Below, piece after piece: positions 17,293-26,327 of a stretch of 64,000 bases of DNA; positions within the stretch are counted from its first letter, which is position 1; each line of letters starts with the position of its first letter. Source of the DNA: Yamadazyma tenuis (Eukaryota > Ascomycota > Pichiomycetes > Serinales > Debaryomycetaceae); the NCBI RefSeq assembly GCF_029203305.1, contig NC_089462.1:1488001-1552000 (forward strand), written 5' to 3'. A program made the translations under genes and the position numbers. The notes below the pieces were generated by a model. That model was given only the letters and a program-made list of their open reading frames with translations, did not search any database and had not been told where the DNA came from.

Positions 17293-19017
17293 ATGATCAG
17301 CTTCAGTAAACCAATTTCCCCCTTCAGTTACGGCAAAATTTCCCCCAAGAAGTTCGCTTCTTGCCCCCACCTTGCTTCTGACTTCAAATTATACAACGTT
17401 TTCGCCATTCTTGACGATTTCCCTCCTGTACCACAAAAGACCAGTTTGACCACTAACATCCATTCTAGTGGATGTATTGGTGTTACTGCAGACTTTCAGC
17501 TGTACCACTACTATTCCATCTTTGACAAGACTTCTGCCTTGGCGAAGTATGATGGTACTTTGGATAATGAAGTTGACTACTTCAACTATTCTACCATCTT
17601 TGGAAAGGAGGACAGATGCTTTGGTAACCCTCAAGGTTTAGTTAAATCTGGTGGCTTGACTAGCCTTACATCCGACTTGGACCTCTATGAATTCTTCACC
17701 ATCTTTGGAAAATGTGAAGAACAATACTCTACTGACTATAACTTCTATGATTTCTACTCCATTTTTGAAAACCACAAAACCAAAAAACATCAGAAAACTC
17801 AAAACTCCTACAAAAACAATAAGCTTGAAGAAAACTATTATGACTTCTTCACAATCTCTGAAAACGAAAAACAACCCTACTCTACTGACTATAACTTCTA
17901 TGACTTCTACTCCATTTTTGAAAACCAAAACACCAAAAAAAACCAAAAAGTCCAAAACTCCTATAAAAGCTATAAAACCGAAAACTGCTGCTATCTGCTC
18001 ACTTCTGACTTCAACGGGTTCAACTTCTACAATTTGTTCAAGGACTGTGCTCAGTCAGCTTCGGGCTTTGAATTATATGACTTCTTTAAATTTTTCGAAG
18101 AAAAGGTTCCAGTTTCTGGCTCTAAGGTGTACGAATTCTACACTGGTTCTCAAAAGAAGCTGGGATACTCTTTAGAAAAGTTGAAGTCCGAATTTGTTTA
18201 TTTGCCAAAGTCTAACTTCTCTAGCAAGGTTTTCTTGTCAATTTGGGAACTGTCTTCTTTTCCCAAACTGGTTCGTTTGGCAAACGGTGAAATCGTTACC
18301 GAAACACTTGGCAAAGCACTCTTGCCAAAATGTCAGTCAGTTTCATTGCCAACTTTGAACTCCTTACCAAGCCTTCAAAAGGTTCCAAAAGATTATGGAT
18401 ATACTTATATTTTCAAGCTTGGGGCGGTTTTAGCAAACCGGTCATTGTCTTCTTTGCACAGGCTTGACGTGCATTTGAGAAACTCTTGCCTGGTTTATTT
18501 GCCAGACAATGTTTCCACATTTAATTTTCAACCAAAACCTGAGATGGTTTCCATGCAAACCTATTGGAAATCTTCGAAGAGAACACAATATTCTTTGGAG
18601 TTGGTTTCTACTTCCAAGGAAATGTTTCTTGCTCTCAAAGAATCCACCATTCTGGAAATGGTGTGGGAATACTTTTCTGATGACGATATGTCTATCGCGA
18701 GTCTCAGTCCCTCCATCTTAGAAGCTTCTGACTACGGTAAGGATGTTTGTGAAAAATTCTCAAGCTCCTGCTCCTCATTGATGGCTCTAAGCCCTCTCAT
18801 CCCTGAAACTGATCTCAGCTTAGTGGAACAAAGAGAGGCCATTAGACAAATCTTAGACTCCAAGCCCAAGTTAATGATTCTTCCAGCACCAGATGGTGAC
18901 TTAGAAGGCAAGGCAGTTGATAAACAACACTTATCACCATTCCGTAAAGTTTTCCTGAAGCTTAAACCTCGGAAATTATTTGCATTATTTGCATCAATTA
19001 GACACCTGAAAAGATAA
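17293..19017 (+). CDS. Orphan protein with Tyr/Phe-rich repeats
   Basis: The predicted protein has 574 residues from the ATG at 17293 and belongs to no family I recognise. Residues about 29-285 hold ten copies of a degenerate repeat of form (S/T)D(F/Y)x(L/F)Y(D/E)(F/Y)(F/Y)(S/T)IF(E/G), spaced 25-50 residues apart (starts near 29, 66, 93, 127, 147, 180, 198, 238, 257, 275). Two of them lie in a 51-residue near-exact duplication. Linkers are rich in Lys, Asn and Gln. The rest is less repetitive and ends with a basic stretch (KVFLKLKPRKLFALFASIRH). There is no signal peptide or clear membrane segment. The long uninterrupted frame, TATA box and third-position pattern support a real gene. It could be a fast-evolving lineage-specific protein or a scaffold with short linear motifs. 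Confidence 0.75.
   Translation: MISFSKPISPFSYGKISPKKFASCPHLASDFKLYNVFAILDDFPPVPQKTSLTTNIHSSGCIGVTADFQLYHYYSIFDKTSALAKYDGTLDNEVDYFNYSTIFGKEDRCFGNPQGLVKSGGLTSLTSDLDLYEFFTIFGKCEEQYSTDYNFYDFYSIFENHKTKKHQKTQNSYKNNKLEENYYDFFTISENEKQPYSTDYNFYDFYSIFENQNTKKNQKVQNSYKSYKTENCCYLLTSDFNGFNFYNLFKDCAQSASGFELYDFFKFFEEKVPVSGSKVYEFYTGSQKKLGYSLEKLKSEFVYLPKSNFSSKVFLSIWELSSFPKLVRLANGEIVTETLGKALLPKCQSVSLPTLNSLPSLQKVPKDYGYTYIFKLGAVLANRSLSSLHRLDVHLRNSCLVYLPDNVSTFNFQPKPEMVSMQTYWKSSKRTQYSLELVSTSKEMFLALKESTILEMVWEYFSDDDMSIASLSPSILEASDYGKDVCEKFSSSCSSLMALSPLIPETDLSLVEQREAIRQILDSKPKLMILPAPDGDLEGKAVDKQHLSPFRKVFLKLKPRKLFALFASIRHLKR
17725..18000 (+). repeat. 153-bp in-frame direct duplication in the orphan gene
   Basis: The segment starting TACTCTACTGACTATAACTT at 17725 recurs at 17878, 153 bases later, with high identity over the first 60 bases and weaker likeness beyond. 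The offset is exactly 51 codons, so the frame is kept. Confidence 0.88.
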
Positions 19018-19584
19018 AAGACAAAAAAAATCTAGATCACGAAATTATGTAAAAGATATGTACATTTTAACAATCCTTTTCGAAAGTTTGCTAGTATTTA
19101 GTTACTCTGTAAATTGGAGAATGTTCAGGTCATTAACACATGGGCTTGAAGTGTTCCAAGAAATCATAGGAGGTGCAGACGGCTGAACGGGATACTTTTG
19201 GTAGTCTATGCTCACCAGCCGAGCTATCTTTTTTGAGAACCAAGTGTCCAAAGACGCTTGTAGTACGTTTACGAGAAAATGGACATTTCCATGTTTGTCC
19301 AATTGGTTTAATGGCAGCTTCTCAAATTGGAGTTAGAAGAGCACTAAGCGTTTTCTTGCTCTCCCGAGTTGCAGCTAGAATACGCTCCATGCTCTGGCAC
19401 TTGCCTCTATCATTGTAGAATTGTTCATCGTACCTCATTATACGTATATAGAACACCTCATACATATACATTATGTCCTCTTAACTACCTCAAGGTCTCT
19501 GAAACTACTCACCCATTCATGCTAGTCCCTATCAATGCGCGATCCAAATCTTTCGCGCTTCTGCAACCCATAATCACTACTACA
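19018..19584. other. Intergenic region between the orphan gene and CSN2
   Basis: This 567-base region includes the in-frame upstream extension of CSN2 (19369-19584), which has no CSN2 likeness and is taken as 5' untranslated. Short frames at 19102-19418 look like chance. Confidence 0.5.
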
Positions 19585-21393
19585 ATGTCAGACTCAGAGG
19601 ACTTTCAATCAGAAGAGTCATACGAGTTTGAGTTCGAGGATGACGATGCAAGTGAGCAGGAAGCCGAAGTCCAAGCTGACTTTAATGATAATGAAAAACT
19701 TCAGGTTATGTACTATAATGCAAAAGCATTTAAGGATGAAGATACAAGCATGGCCATACAGAAGCTACAAGAAATTGCAAAGTCTGAAGTGTCCCCGGAC
19801 TCTATACAGTGGATCTATAAATCCCAAAAGCAGATTGCTAAAATCCATTATTCCAATCATCAACTCGACCAAAGCTTAGTGTCATTACAGCATCTATTAA
19901 AGCTTGTTCCATATATGGAAGACAAACCGTACTTAGATGAGTCGCTCAATAAAGTGTTGATAAACTACGGAAATATCAAAGACACTGGGTTTAGACTCGA
20001 GTTATATCAGTTCATTCTTCAGTTCATCAACTTGACTGGTAGCAGGACTGGAAATAATAGACTATGGATAAAATGTATTCTCAACAAGTTTTCGATCTTG
20101 TTACAGGCCCGAAAATTGGAAGAGTGTTCCCAGATGGTTGACCAGTTGAATAAAAAGCTTTCCAGTGTATCGGAAGTGACACGGAACTCATATATTTTGG
20201 AAGTAATTGCGTCTGAGATTGAGCTTTTGTCTCTTTACAAACCCCTCAATGTGGCGAGATTGAATTACTTGTATAAAAAAAGCATGACAATTGCCTCTCC
20301 AGTTACGCATCCACGAATAATGGGAGTCATCAAGGAATGTGGAGGGAAACTTGAGTTTTTCAAAGGTCACTATGAGGTCTCAAGAGCAAACTTTTATGAT
20401 AGTTTTAAAAACTTTGACGAATGTGGAGCCAACGAAAAGGACCAAAGTTTCAAGTACTTGATTTTGCTTTCCGTCATCACCGAAAATCAATTCAATCCGT
20501 TTGAATCTCAGGAGACTCAGCACTATGTCCAACAATCAGATTTCCAGAAATTGTTAGTGATGATTGAATGCTTCAGTGAGCTCGACTTGAATACCTACAA
20601 AGATTGCTTAAAGGAGTTGGGGGATGATGAGTTTTTCTCGGATGAGATCTTTATTCAGTCAGCTCAAATCATCCGGGAATTGATTGTAGATAAGATTCTT
20701 TTGAACTTTTTCAAGTCATATTCTCTCATAACCTTCAAGTTCATTCAGGATTCTCTTCGAATAAGTGAGTCTCAATTGCAAGATAAACTCCTAGCTCTTG
20801 GCTGCTCAGGAAAATTGGGCTCCGTCAAGGTCAACTTTATAGATAAGGTGATTGAGTCTAAGGCCTCAAACTCAAAAAGTCTCCACTACCCACCGACACT
20901 CGACTCAAAGCAAATTCTCACTAATATGAAGTGCTTAAGCTGTGTCGGTTTTCTTAGTGGGCCTGCCACTATTGAGGATGATGGCATGAATATCGATGAA
21001 CCAAGCGGTGATACCAGTCCGACTGGTTCGGGCACCAACGAAGATAGTGTCGTTGAGACACCTTTGGTGCCAACCCCGAAGCCTGTTGAGTACAATACCA
21101 ATTCAGTGACTAGCCGTTTTCTCTTTCTTTCGAGCAAGACTGATAGGGAGAAGGATATTCTTACGATAGTTGACCACTGGTTTGGTATTTTGAAAAGCTC
21201 TTTTCCAGAACCTTTTAGGGTTGAGTTGAGTACAATGGACCAGATTTTCACCGAACAGAGACTTGGTCAAAGTAACCCAGATGTCATCGTCCAGCTTCAG
21301 AATAACCAAAGCGAAAGCTTTGACCCCAAAGAAAAAATACGGCTTCTTCAGGTTTGGTGTAAAGAGTTGTTGAACAACTTAAATAATACTTAG
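19585..21393 (+). CDS. CSN2: COP9 signalosome subunit 2
   Basis: A 602-residue PCI-domain protein starting at the ATG at 19585 (MSDSEDF). The acidic N-terminus (YEFEFEDDDASEQEAE) followed by YYNAKAFKDEDTSMAIQKLQ, the central HPRIMGVIKECGGKLEF with SRANFYDSFKNFDECG, and NPFESQETQ are the CSN2 pattern. A helical PCI region follows (DKILLNFFKSYSLITFKFI). CSN2 binds cullin-RBX in the signalosome, which removes Nedd8/Rub1 from cullins. The protein is longer than the usual ~440-500 because of a low-complexity insert near residues 460-510 (Asp/Ser/Thr-rich). S. cerevisiae has only a strongly diverged signalosome, so a recognisable CSN2 is noteworthy. Confidence 0.88.
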   Translation: MSDSEDFQSEESYEFEFEDDDASEQEAEVQADFNDNEKLQVMYYNAKAFKDEDTSMAIQKLQEIAKSEVSPDSIQWIYKSQKQIAKIHYSNHQLDQSLVSLQHLLKLVPYMEDKPYLDESLNKVLINYGNIKDTGFRLELYQFILQFINLTGSRTGNNRLWIKCILNKFSILLQARKLEECSQMVDQLNKKLSSVSEVTRNSYILEVIASEIELLSLYKPLNVARLNYLYKKSMTIASPVTHPRIMGVIKECGGKLEFFKGHYEVSRANFYDSFKNFDECGANEKDQSFKYLILLSVITENQFNPFESQETQHYVQQSDFQKLLVMIECFSELDLNTYKDCLKELGDDEFFSDEIFIQSAQIIRELIVDKILLNFFKSYSLITFKFIQDSLRISESQLQDKLLALGCSGKLGSVKVNFIDKVIESKASNSKSLHYPPTLDSKQILTNMKCLSCVGFLSGPATIEDDGMNIDEPSGDTSPTGSGTNEDSVVETPLVPTPKPVEYNTNSVTSRFLFLSSKTDREKDILTIVDHWFGILKSSFPEPFRVELSTMDQIFTEQRLGQSNPDVIVQLQNNQSESFDPKEKIRLLQVWCKELLNNLNNT

Positions 21394-21937
21394 TTCAATT
21401 TAATAAATGAGGTGGCTGCAAAAAGTGAAAAGTACAAATTTCACAAAAGTTGAAAAAGTGACTTGCAAGCTTGATACTTTCAAAACACCTTCATTGGCAG
21501 TCCCTCTTAATTCAAGTCAACCAGAAACACTATTGGTCTAACACACTAAATTACTCACTATCTCGCAAAAATTATGTACCTCCCCAAAATCAGTCTCTAG
21601 TGCTTTCTCTCCATCAAAGAACTCGCAGCTCTGAAAATTTTTTTTTGACTTCACTTGTTCTTCTTTAAATACTTCTAAACGTATGTGAATTTCTTCAAGA
21701 GTATATATGATTAATCATAATATGCGTTATCGTCATGATTTAACCCATTTTTACAATGTCTTGGGTTTCAAAGGAAATCAACCAACACCTAGATGATATA
21801 CTCGTTCTTCAGAGAAATGTACTAACTAAAGTAGAAATAGGTTATACCCTTTGTCACTCACGCCACTTTTATTCTACTGTGTCCGATGTGGTACAATCTG
21901 TGCTGCATCTTTTAAACGTCGTTTCTTGTATTAATGT
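21394..21937. other. Intergenic region between convergent CSN2 and SWF1
   Basis: About 544 bases of AT-rich sequence. A 61-residue frame (21756-21941) overlaps the SWF1 3' end and shows no family likeness. Nothing else is supported. Confidence 0.5.
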
Positions 21938-22954
21938 CTAACCCATATACTGGGGAAAAAACTTTTCATGGAAGTTACGCTTGAACCCCTGGTCATAAAT
22001 ATTGTCTATCTCTTCCACACTAGACACCTTGACGGCATCATTGTAGAAGGGGAACACTTGTGTGTTCTGCATGTTGATAAGCTGGTTATCCACCAACTCC
22101 AAATACTCACCGTTTCTCTTGTATAAAGAAGAAATCTGGACCAAATACTCTATTTCACCCCATTTATCTAGCTCATTCGTGGTGATACCAAGGTATATGT
22201 ACCGAAATTGTAGTCCTGTGAATACTGCCACCACCATGTCGAAGATCACGCAGAGGATCATCAAGCATCCGGTAATTTTATGGTCTCTATCGATTTTGAT
22301 GCTGTGAGCAAGTTGCCGTGGCGGTATCACCTGTGCCATTATGTATGCGCCGTATGCCAAAATAGTGAGGTTTGACACAAGCCATAGGATGAAGTATCGG
22401 TAGTTGTAGTACCCCACACAGTTGTTGATCCAGATGCAATGGTGGTCAAACATCATCACACAGTTCCCACACGTAGAGCAGTGCTTTGACCTGGCGGGTT
22501 TCTCGAACTTGCAGGTGCGGCAGAAGTTGTTCCTGAAGTATATGATGTCGTTGTGGTGGAACTTGCTGTTGGCGGTTTGTACATTGTACTTGTGCACTTC
22601 ACCTGGATTCGATACTACGCACACGAGGGTGGTAAAGTACACTGATGCAATGGTGAATGCAATGGAAATCTGGTGCACAAAGCTATATTTTATGACAGCC
22701 GGAACTAGTTTCCAGGTGCATGAAAAGAACTGGAACAAGCAGAAGGATAATGTACCGATATAAAAGATAGGTACCAGCCAATTGAATAGCGGGTGATTGA
22801 GGGAGCTGATGTGTCCCAAAGCACGAGAGTTGTACCGGAGAAAAACCAAGCGGGCCTTTTGGATCCATGAGCCTCTGAAACTCGGAGAGTCGCCGAATAC
22901 CAATATGACAATAAGTAGGATAATCACTAGTGCCAAAAATCCGCTCAAAAGCAT
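21938..22954 (-). CDS. SWF1: Palmitoyltransferase Swf1 (DHHC family)
   Basis: A 338-residue ER membrane enzyme that palmitoylates cysteines next to membrane segments (SNAREs such as Tlg1 and Snc1 in S. cerevisiae). It has four membrane segments: near 3-20, 58-78, 97-116 and after the catalytic domain. The Cys-rich domain reads [18 protein letters not shown] and then [13 protein letters not shown] with DHHC at 170-173, C173 being the acyl-accepting residue. Swf1-type TTNE follows ([12 protein letters not shown]). The start at 22954 gives the usual N-terminal membrane anchor. It is divergent from the unidentified gene at 23028, 73 bases apart. Confidence 0.94.
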   Translation of the reverse strand: MLLSGFLALVIILLIVILVFGDSPSFRGSWIQKARLVFLRYNSRALGHISSLNHPLFNWLVPIFYIGTLSFCLFQFFSCTWKLVPAVIKYSFVHQISIAFTIASVYFTTLVCVVSNPGEVHKYNVQTANSKFHHNDIIYFRNNFCRTCKFEKPARSKHCSTCGNCVMMFDHHCIWINNCVGYYNYRYFILWLVSNLTILAYGAYIMAQVIPPRQLAHSIKIDRDHKITGCLMILCVIFDMVVAVFTGLQFRYIYLGITTNELDKWGEIEYLVQISSLYKRNGEYLELVDNQLINMQNTQVFPFYNDAVKVSSVEEIDNIYDQGFKRNFHEKFFPQYMG

Positions 22955-23027
22955 TTTAGTTCATTTAGCAGCAAAAGCCTAGTACGAAAGTGCGCGGGTC
23001 TCGTCTAAGAAAAGTTTAGATTTCAAC

Positions 23028-23927
23028 ATGAATTACGTTGACACGATAGATAATGAGTTGGACTCCTACACTAACCTCATGGAATCTATACCGTTCACGG
23101 ACGTGACGCCTACTGCCAAGTTTCTCAATGTCTACAAGTTGAACTACAAGGAGCTTCACAAATTCGCACAGTCAAATCCGTTTCCATTGGGGTCTAACAA
23201 GCTTCTTAAGCTATGTATCAGTTTAGGAAACCTTTTCAAGTCGTACCAGCTCGATGAAGAGATGCACAATCAACTGAAACAGCAGCAGAACACGATCAAC
23301 AATAAATTGGGGATCCAAGCCACCGGCTCCTACAGACAAACGTCTTCTTCACTGAATCCCTTCGAAAGCCCCAAACACTTTCTCAATTCCAATCCTACCA
23401 CCACCCAGCCGCTATACCAGATCAAGTTCATCAAGAACCTTCTCGTTATTCTCAAGAACTTCGATATCGGCTTCACGTTGAAGGACAATTCACAGTCAAG
23501 CACCACGCTAAACCAGTATGCAAACTCTCCCATCAAGTTGAACTCCCGCCAACTCTTAATAGAGAAGCTTGAAATCAACATCACCTTGGACACTCTCTTC
23601 ATCTTCAAGAACTTGCTCATGATCTTGGCCAAGATCTTGGGGATTTTGAGGCAACACTTGATCATGAACAACGAATTAGGGTTGTTCAACACCACCACCA
23701 CCAGTGTCAACAGCAGCATCAACGAGCAGAGTTCGATATTCAGCCTGAATTCGGCGAGCTCAAACTCATCGGACTCGTTCATTAGCATCGACGAGTACGT
23801 GAAGATCCTCAATCAAATATTGGGCCGGTTGTCCAATGGGTTGATAGAGCCGTTTTTGAAGTACATGCTCACGTTTGTGAGGGGCAGTGTACAAAGTGAG
23901 TTTAAGACCCTAATCACCAGTTTGTAG
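23028..23927 (+). CDS. Unidentified 299-residue protein
   Basis: A clean frame from the ATG at 23028. The protein is helical and soluble, with LNYKELHKFAQSNPFPLGSN followed by KLLKLCISLGNLFKS, a Gln/Asn/Ser-rich linker, the helices IKFIKNLLVILKNFDIGF and LFIFKNLLMILAKILGIL, a Ser-rich stretch (FSLNSASSNSSDSF) and the end GLIEPFLKYMLTFVRG. It resembles an adaptor or complex subunit with amphipathic helices; the hydrophobic helices are interrupted by charges and are not convincing membrane spans. I do not recognise it. It sits between SWF1 and MIM2/TRM1. Confidence 0.75.
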   Translation: MNYVDTIDNELDSYTNLMESIPFTDVTPTAKFLNVYKLNYKELHKFAQSNPFPLGSNKLLKLCISLGNLFKSYQLDEEMHNQLKQQQNTINNKLGIQATGSYRQTSSSLNPFESPKHFLNSNPTTTQPLYQIKFIKNLLVILKNFDIGFTLKDNSQSSTTLNQYANSPIKLNSRQLLIEKLEINITLDTLFIFKNLLMILAKILGILRQHLIMNNELGLFNTTTTSVNSSINEQSSIFSLNSASSNSSDSFISIDEYVKILNQILGRLSNGLIEPFLKYMLTFVRGSVQSEFKTLITSL

Positions 23928-23988
23928 ATGGGTACCGACCCCTGGGTGTAATCATATGTAACATTAATGACAATATATTATAAACTTA

Positions 23989-24240
23989 TCAAAAGTACCA
24001 ATTGGCAAAGCGGGCCCACAACACCTTACTGAAACGCCTTCCCAACAACTTCCCAATCAATGGGAAAATAATCATATTCACAAGCCCCGTGATCTGCTGC
24101 ACGCTCTCTTCCCATTGTTCTTGTGCCGATAGCACCGACTGCGAGTAGTCGGAATCTGTTTCGTACCCGTCGTAGTCCAGGAGCATTATTAACGGTTCCT
24201 CGAAAACAAAATGTTCGCGATGGGTGAAAAACTCTCTCAT
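23989..24240 (-). CDS. MIM2: Mim2-like mitochondrial outer membrane import protein
   Basis: A small protein of 83 residues from the ATG at 24240; an ATG at 24279 would give 96 but reads into the divergent TRM1. An acidic, Tyr/Ser-rich N-terminal half (DYDGYETDSDYSQS) precedes AQEQWEESVQQITGLVN, one membrane segment (MIIFPLIGKLLG) and a basic, aromatic end RRFSKVLWARFANWYF. This plan (acidic front, WEES helix, single span with GKLLGRR) fits Mim2, which with Mim1 inserts helical proteins in the mitochondrial outer membrane. The call is by pattern for a short, fast-evolving protein, so moderate confidence. The start lies 4 bases from the TRM1 start. Confidence 0.62.
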   Translation of the reverse strand: MREFFTHREHFVFEEPLIMLLDYDGYETDSDYSQSVLSAQEQWEESVQQITGLVNMIIFPLIGKLLGRRFSKVLWARFANWYF

Positions 24241-24244
24241 CTTT

Positions 24245-25795
24245 ATGATAAAGACCGCAGTAAAAACAGGTATGAGCATAGTGAAAGAAGGTAAAGCCGA
24301 GATCGTGGGCGGCGAAAAGGTGTTCTACAACCACATCCAACAGTTCAACCGGGACTTATCTGTGATGGTCATCCAGAGCTGGTACAAAAAGTACGGCCAC
24401 ACCCTCAATAAGAAACGAGATGCGACCGGCGAGCAGCCATCAAACTTCATCAATATTTTGGAGGCCTTGAGCGCTACGGGGTTGAGGTCCATTCGGTATG
24501 CCAAGGAGATTGAGCATGTAAACAAGGTGGTGGCCAACGATCTTCTTGCCGAGGCCGTCAAGCTCATCGATGAGAATGTTGAGCACAACCAGTTGGGTGA
24601 CAAGGTCAAGTCCAACTGTGGAGATGCCATCAAATACATGTCGTCGACCAACCAGAAGTTCCACGTGGTGGACCTTGACCCGTACGGGACGGCGGCACCA
24701 TTCATCGATAGTGCCCTTCAGTGCGTCAAGGATGAAGGTATTTTGCTTGTCACTTGCACCGACGCCGGAGTGTTGGCAGGTAGTGGGTACCCTGAAAAGT
24801 GCTATGCGCTCTACGGAGGCCATAATTTTGGTAACACCCTCATCGGCAGTGAGCTGAATCACGAGGTAGGTATCCGGTTGATTCTTCAGAGCATTGCCAG
24901 TACGGCTGCAAAATATAAAAAGACCATTGAGCCTCTTTTATCCTTATCAATAGACTACTATTTCCGGGTATTTGTCAAGGTCAAGACCAGTGCGTTCGAT
25001 GTCAAGGAGTTGGCCTCCAACACGATGTTGACGTACCACTGTACCGGATGTGGAGACAAGCACAACCAGCACATGGGACGGCGAGTGAAAACAGAAAAGA
25101 GCTACAAGTATCAGACTCCCAAGTTGGTGAACGTGGGAAGCCGGTGCCCGTACTGTGAGTCGACCTACAACTTGGCCGGGCCCATGTATGGGGGTCGTAT
25201 CCATAATCGGGAGTTTGTCAAACAAGTTCTCCTGGTGAACGCGCTGTGCGACAAGGACGTCTATCACACGAGTGAACGAATTAAGGGAATGCTCACATTG
25301 GCGCTCCATGAGCTCGAATTACCGTTCTACTTCAACTTGAACCAGTTGCTGTCGTTCTTCAAGAGCCCACCTATTTCCATCAATGAGTTTTCCAAAGCAT
25401 TGGGTAATTTAGGGTACAAGCTTTCTTTGACGCACGCGAAGAAGAACTGTATCAAGACCGATGCCCCATGGAACGTGATTTTGGACATCAATAAGCAGTG
25501 GTTGATCAAGAAAAACAACGAGTTGATAGCGGACTACGATGCTGGTAACCTCACCAAAACTGACAAATTGACTGCAAAAATAGACGTCTTGCGTCAGGAT
25601 CCCAGTACAAACTTGAACTTGAACCCGAACATGATCGGGTACAAAATTCTCAAGAATTTAAACTCCGATACCACGGTAGATTTTGATACTGATAACGAGG
25701 AAAGTGACAAGATGAAACACTTGCGCAAGCTTAAGATGGTCCGTTACCAGGAGAATCCCAAGAACTGGGGTCCCAAGGCCAGACCTCCTACTTAA
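24245..25795 (+). CDS. TRM1: tRNA (guanine26-N2)-dimethyltransferase Trm1
   Basis: A 516-residue enzyme that makes m2,2G at position 26 of cytosolic and mitochondrial tRNAs. It shows IVKEGKAEIVGG, FYNHIQQFNRDLSVMVIQSW, the SAM-binding part ILEALSATGLRSIRYAKE, VVANDLLAEAV, the catalytic DLDPYGTAAPFIDSA, and the C-terminal domain with a Cys4-type site (YHCTGCGDKH and SRCPYCESTYNLAGPMYGG). The ATG at 24245 gives a short basic extension (MIKTAVKTG) before a second ATG at 24272. In S. cerevisiae two TRM1 starts direct mitochondrial and nuclear forms, and the same arrangement could hold here. A GTG at 24224 is not credible. The in-frame CTG at 24854 falls at a position not expected to be Leu. Confidence 0.97.
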   Translation: MIKTAVKTGMSIVKEGKAEIVGGEKVFYNHIQQFNRDLSVMVIQSWYKKYGHTLNKKRDATGEQPSNFINILEALSATGLRSIRYAKEIEHVNKVVANDLLAEAVKLIDENVEHNQLGDKVKSNCGDAIKYMSSTNQKFHVVDLDPYGTAAPFIDSALQCVKDEGILLVTCTDAGVLAGSGYPEKCYALYGGHNFGNTLIGSELNHEVGIRLILQSIASTAAKYKKTIEPLLSLSIDYYFRVFVKVKTSAFDVKELASNTMLTYHCTGCGDKHNQHMGRRVKTEKSYKYQTPKLVNVGSRCPYCESTYNLAGPMYGGRIHNREFVKQVLLVNALCDKDVYHTSERIKGMLTLALHELELPFYFNLNQLLSFFKSPPISINEFSKALGNLGYKLSLTHAKKNCIKTDAPWNVILDINKQWLIKKNNELIADYDAGNLTKTDKLTAKIDVLRQDPSTNLNLNPNMIGYKILKNLNSDTTVDFDTDNEESDKMKHLRKLKMVRYQENPKNWGPKARPPT

Positions 25796-26156
25796 TTGTA
25801 CATAGAAAACTAATAAAATGCGCATACAGGCAGCCCGACATTCTGACTAGACAACCATTGGTGAACAACGCTCGTCAGTTGACCTGCCCACTGGTTGCAC
25901 TCTCAACTGACGGTGAGGCGTGGGGCAATGCTCGAATTATATGCCAGAAGACGAAATATGCATCAGTAGATTGACACCGCAAGGCGTAGCAACTGATCTG
26001 CCGAGGGCGCGAACTTGACAGCCTCATTTTTTCGTCTCCTTCGTCTCCTATTTGCTAATAGCTTTCTACATCTTTTGCTAGAGTTGTTCATTAAAAATAC
26101 ATCTATTAAATTAAAACTAGGTTAAACAAATTGAAATTAGGCTTTTGTTAATAGAC
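25796..26156. other. Intergenic region between convergent TRM1 and the small GPI gene
   Basis: About 361 bases. It contains one perfect 10-base inverted repeat and otherwise no gene-like structure. Confidence 0.5.
25873..25912. repeat. Perfect 10-bp inverted repeat (hairpin) 3' of TRM1
   Basis: CGTCAGTTGA (25873-25882) and TCAACTGACG (25903-25912) are exact reverse complements with a 20-base loop, about 80 bases after the TRM1 stop. It could fold in the TRM1 3' region or be part of a small structured RNA. Confidence 0.7.
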
Positions 26157-26327
26157 TTACAACAACAAAGCAACACCAGCGGCAGCAGCGGCACCCAACA
26201 ATCCGGTGGAGACAATAGCAGCACCAGATTCGTCGGAGGAGGAAGATCCGTTAGATCCGTTAGAAGCGTTAGCGGCTTGGACAGCAGTAATGGCAGTTAA
26301 AGCGACGAGGACAGACTTGAATTGCAT
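26157..26327 (-). CDS. Tiny GPI-anchored cell wall protein (56 residues)
   Basis: A very short gene from the ATG at 26327 to TAA 26159-26157. The protein has a signal peptide (MQFKSVLVALTAITAVQA, cleavage near 18-19), a short Asn/Gly/Ser linker with two sequons (NASNGSNGSSSSDESG) and a C-terminal hydrophobic tail (STGLLGAAAAAGVALLL) typical of GPI attachment. After removal of both ends only about 20 residues would remain on the wall, as in other tiny yeast wall proteins. Codons are strongly biased (GCT, TTG, TCC, GGA), which suggests high expression, and a TATA box sits 60 bases upstream. The name of the family is not certain. Confidence 0.85.
   Translation of the reverse strand: MQFKSVLVALTAITAVQAANASNGSNGSSSSDESGAAIVSTGLLGAAAAAGVALLL

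Noticed and set aside
21756..21941. 61-residue frame after CSN2
   Set aside because: It overlaps the SWF1 3' end and looks like chance sequence, although a short gene cannot be fully excluded.
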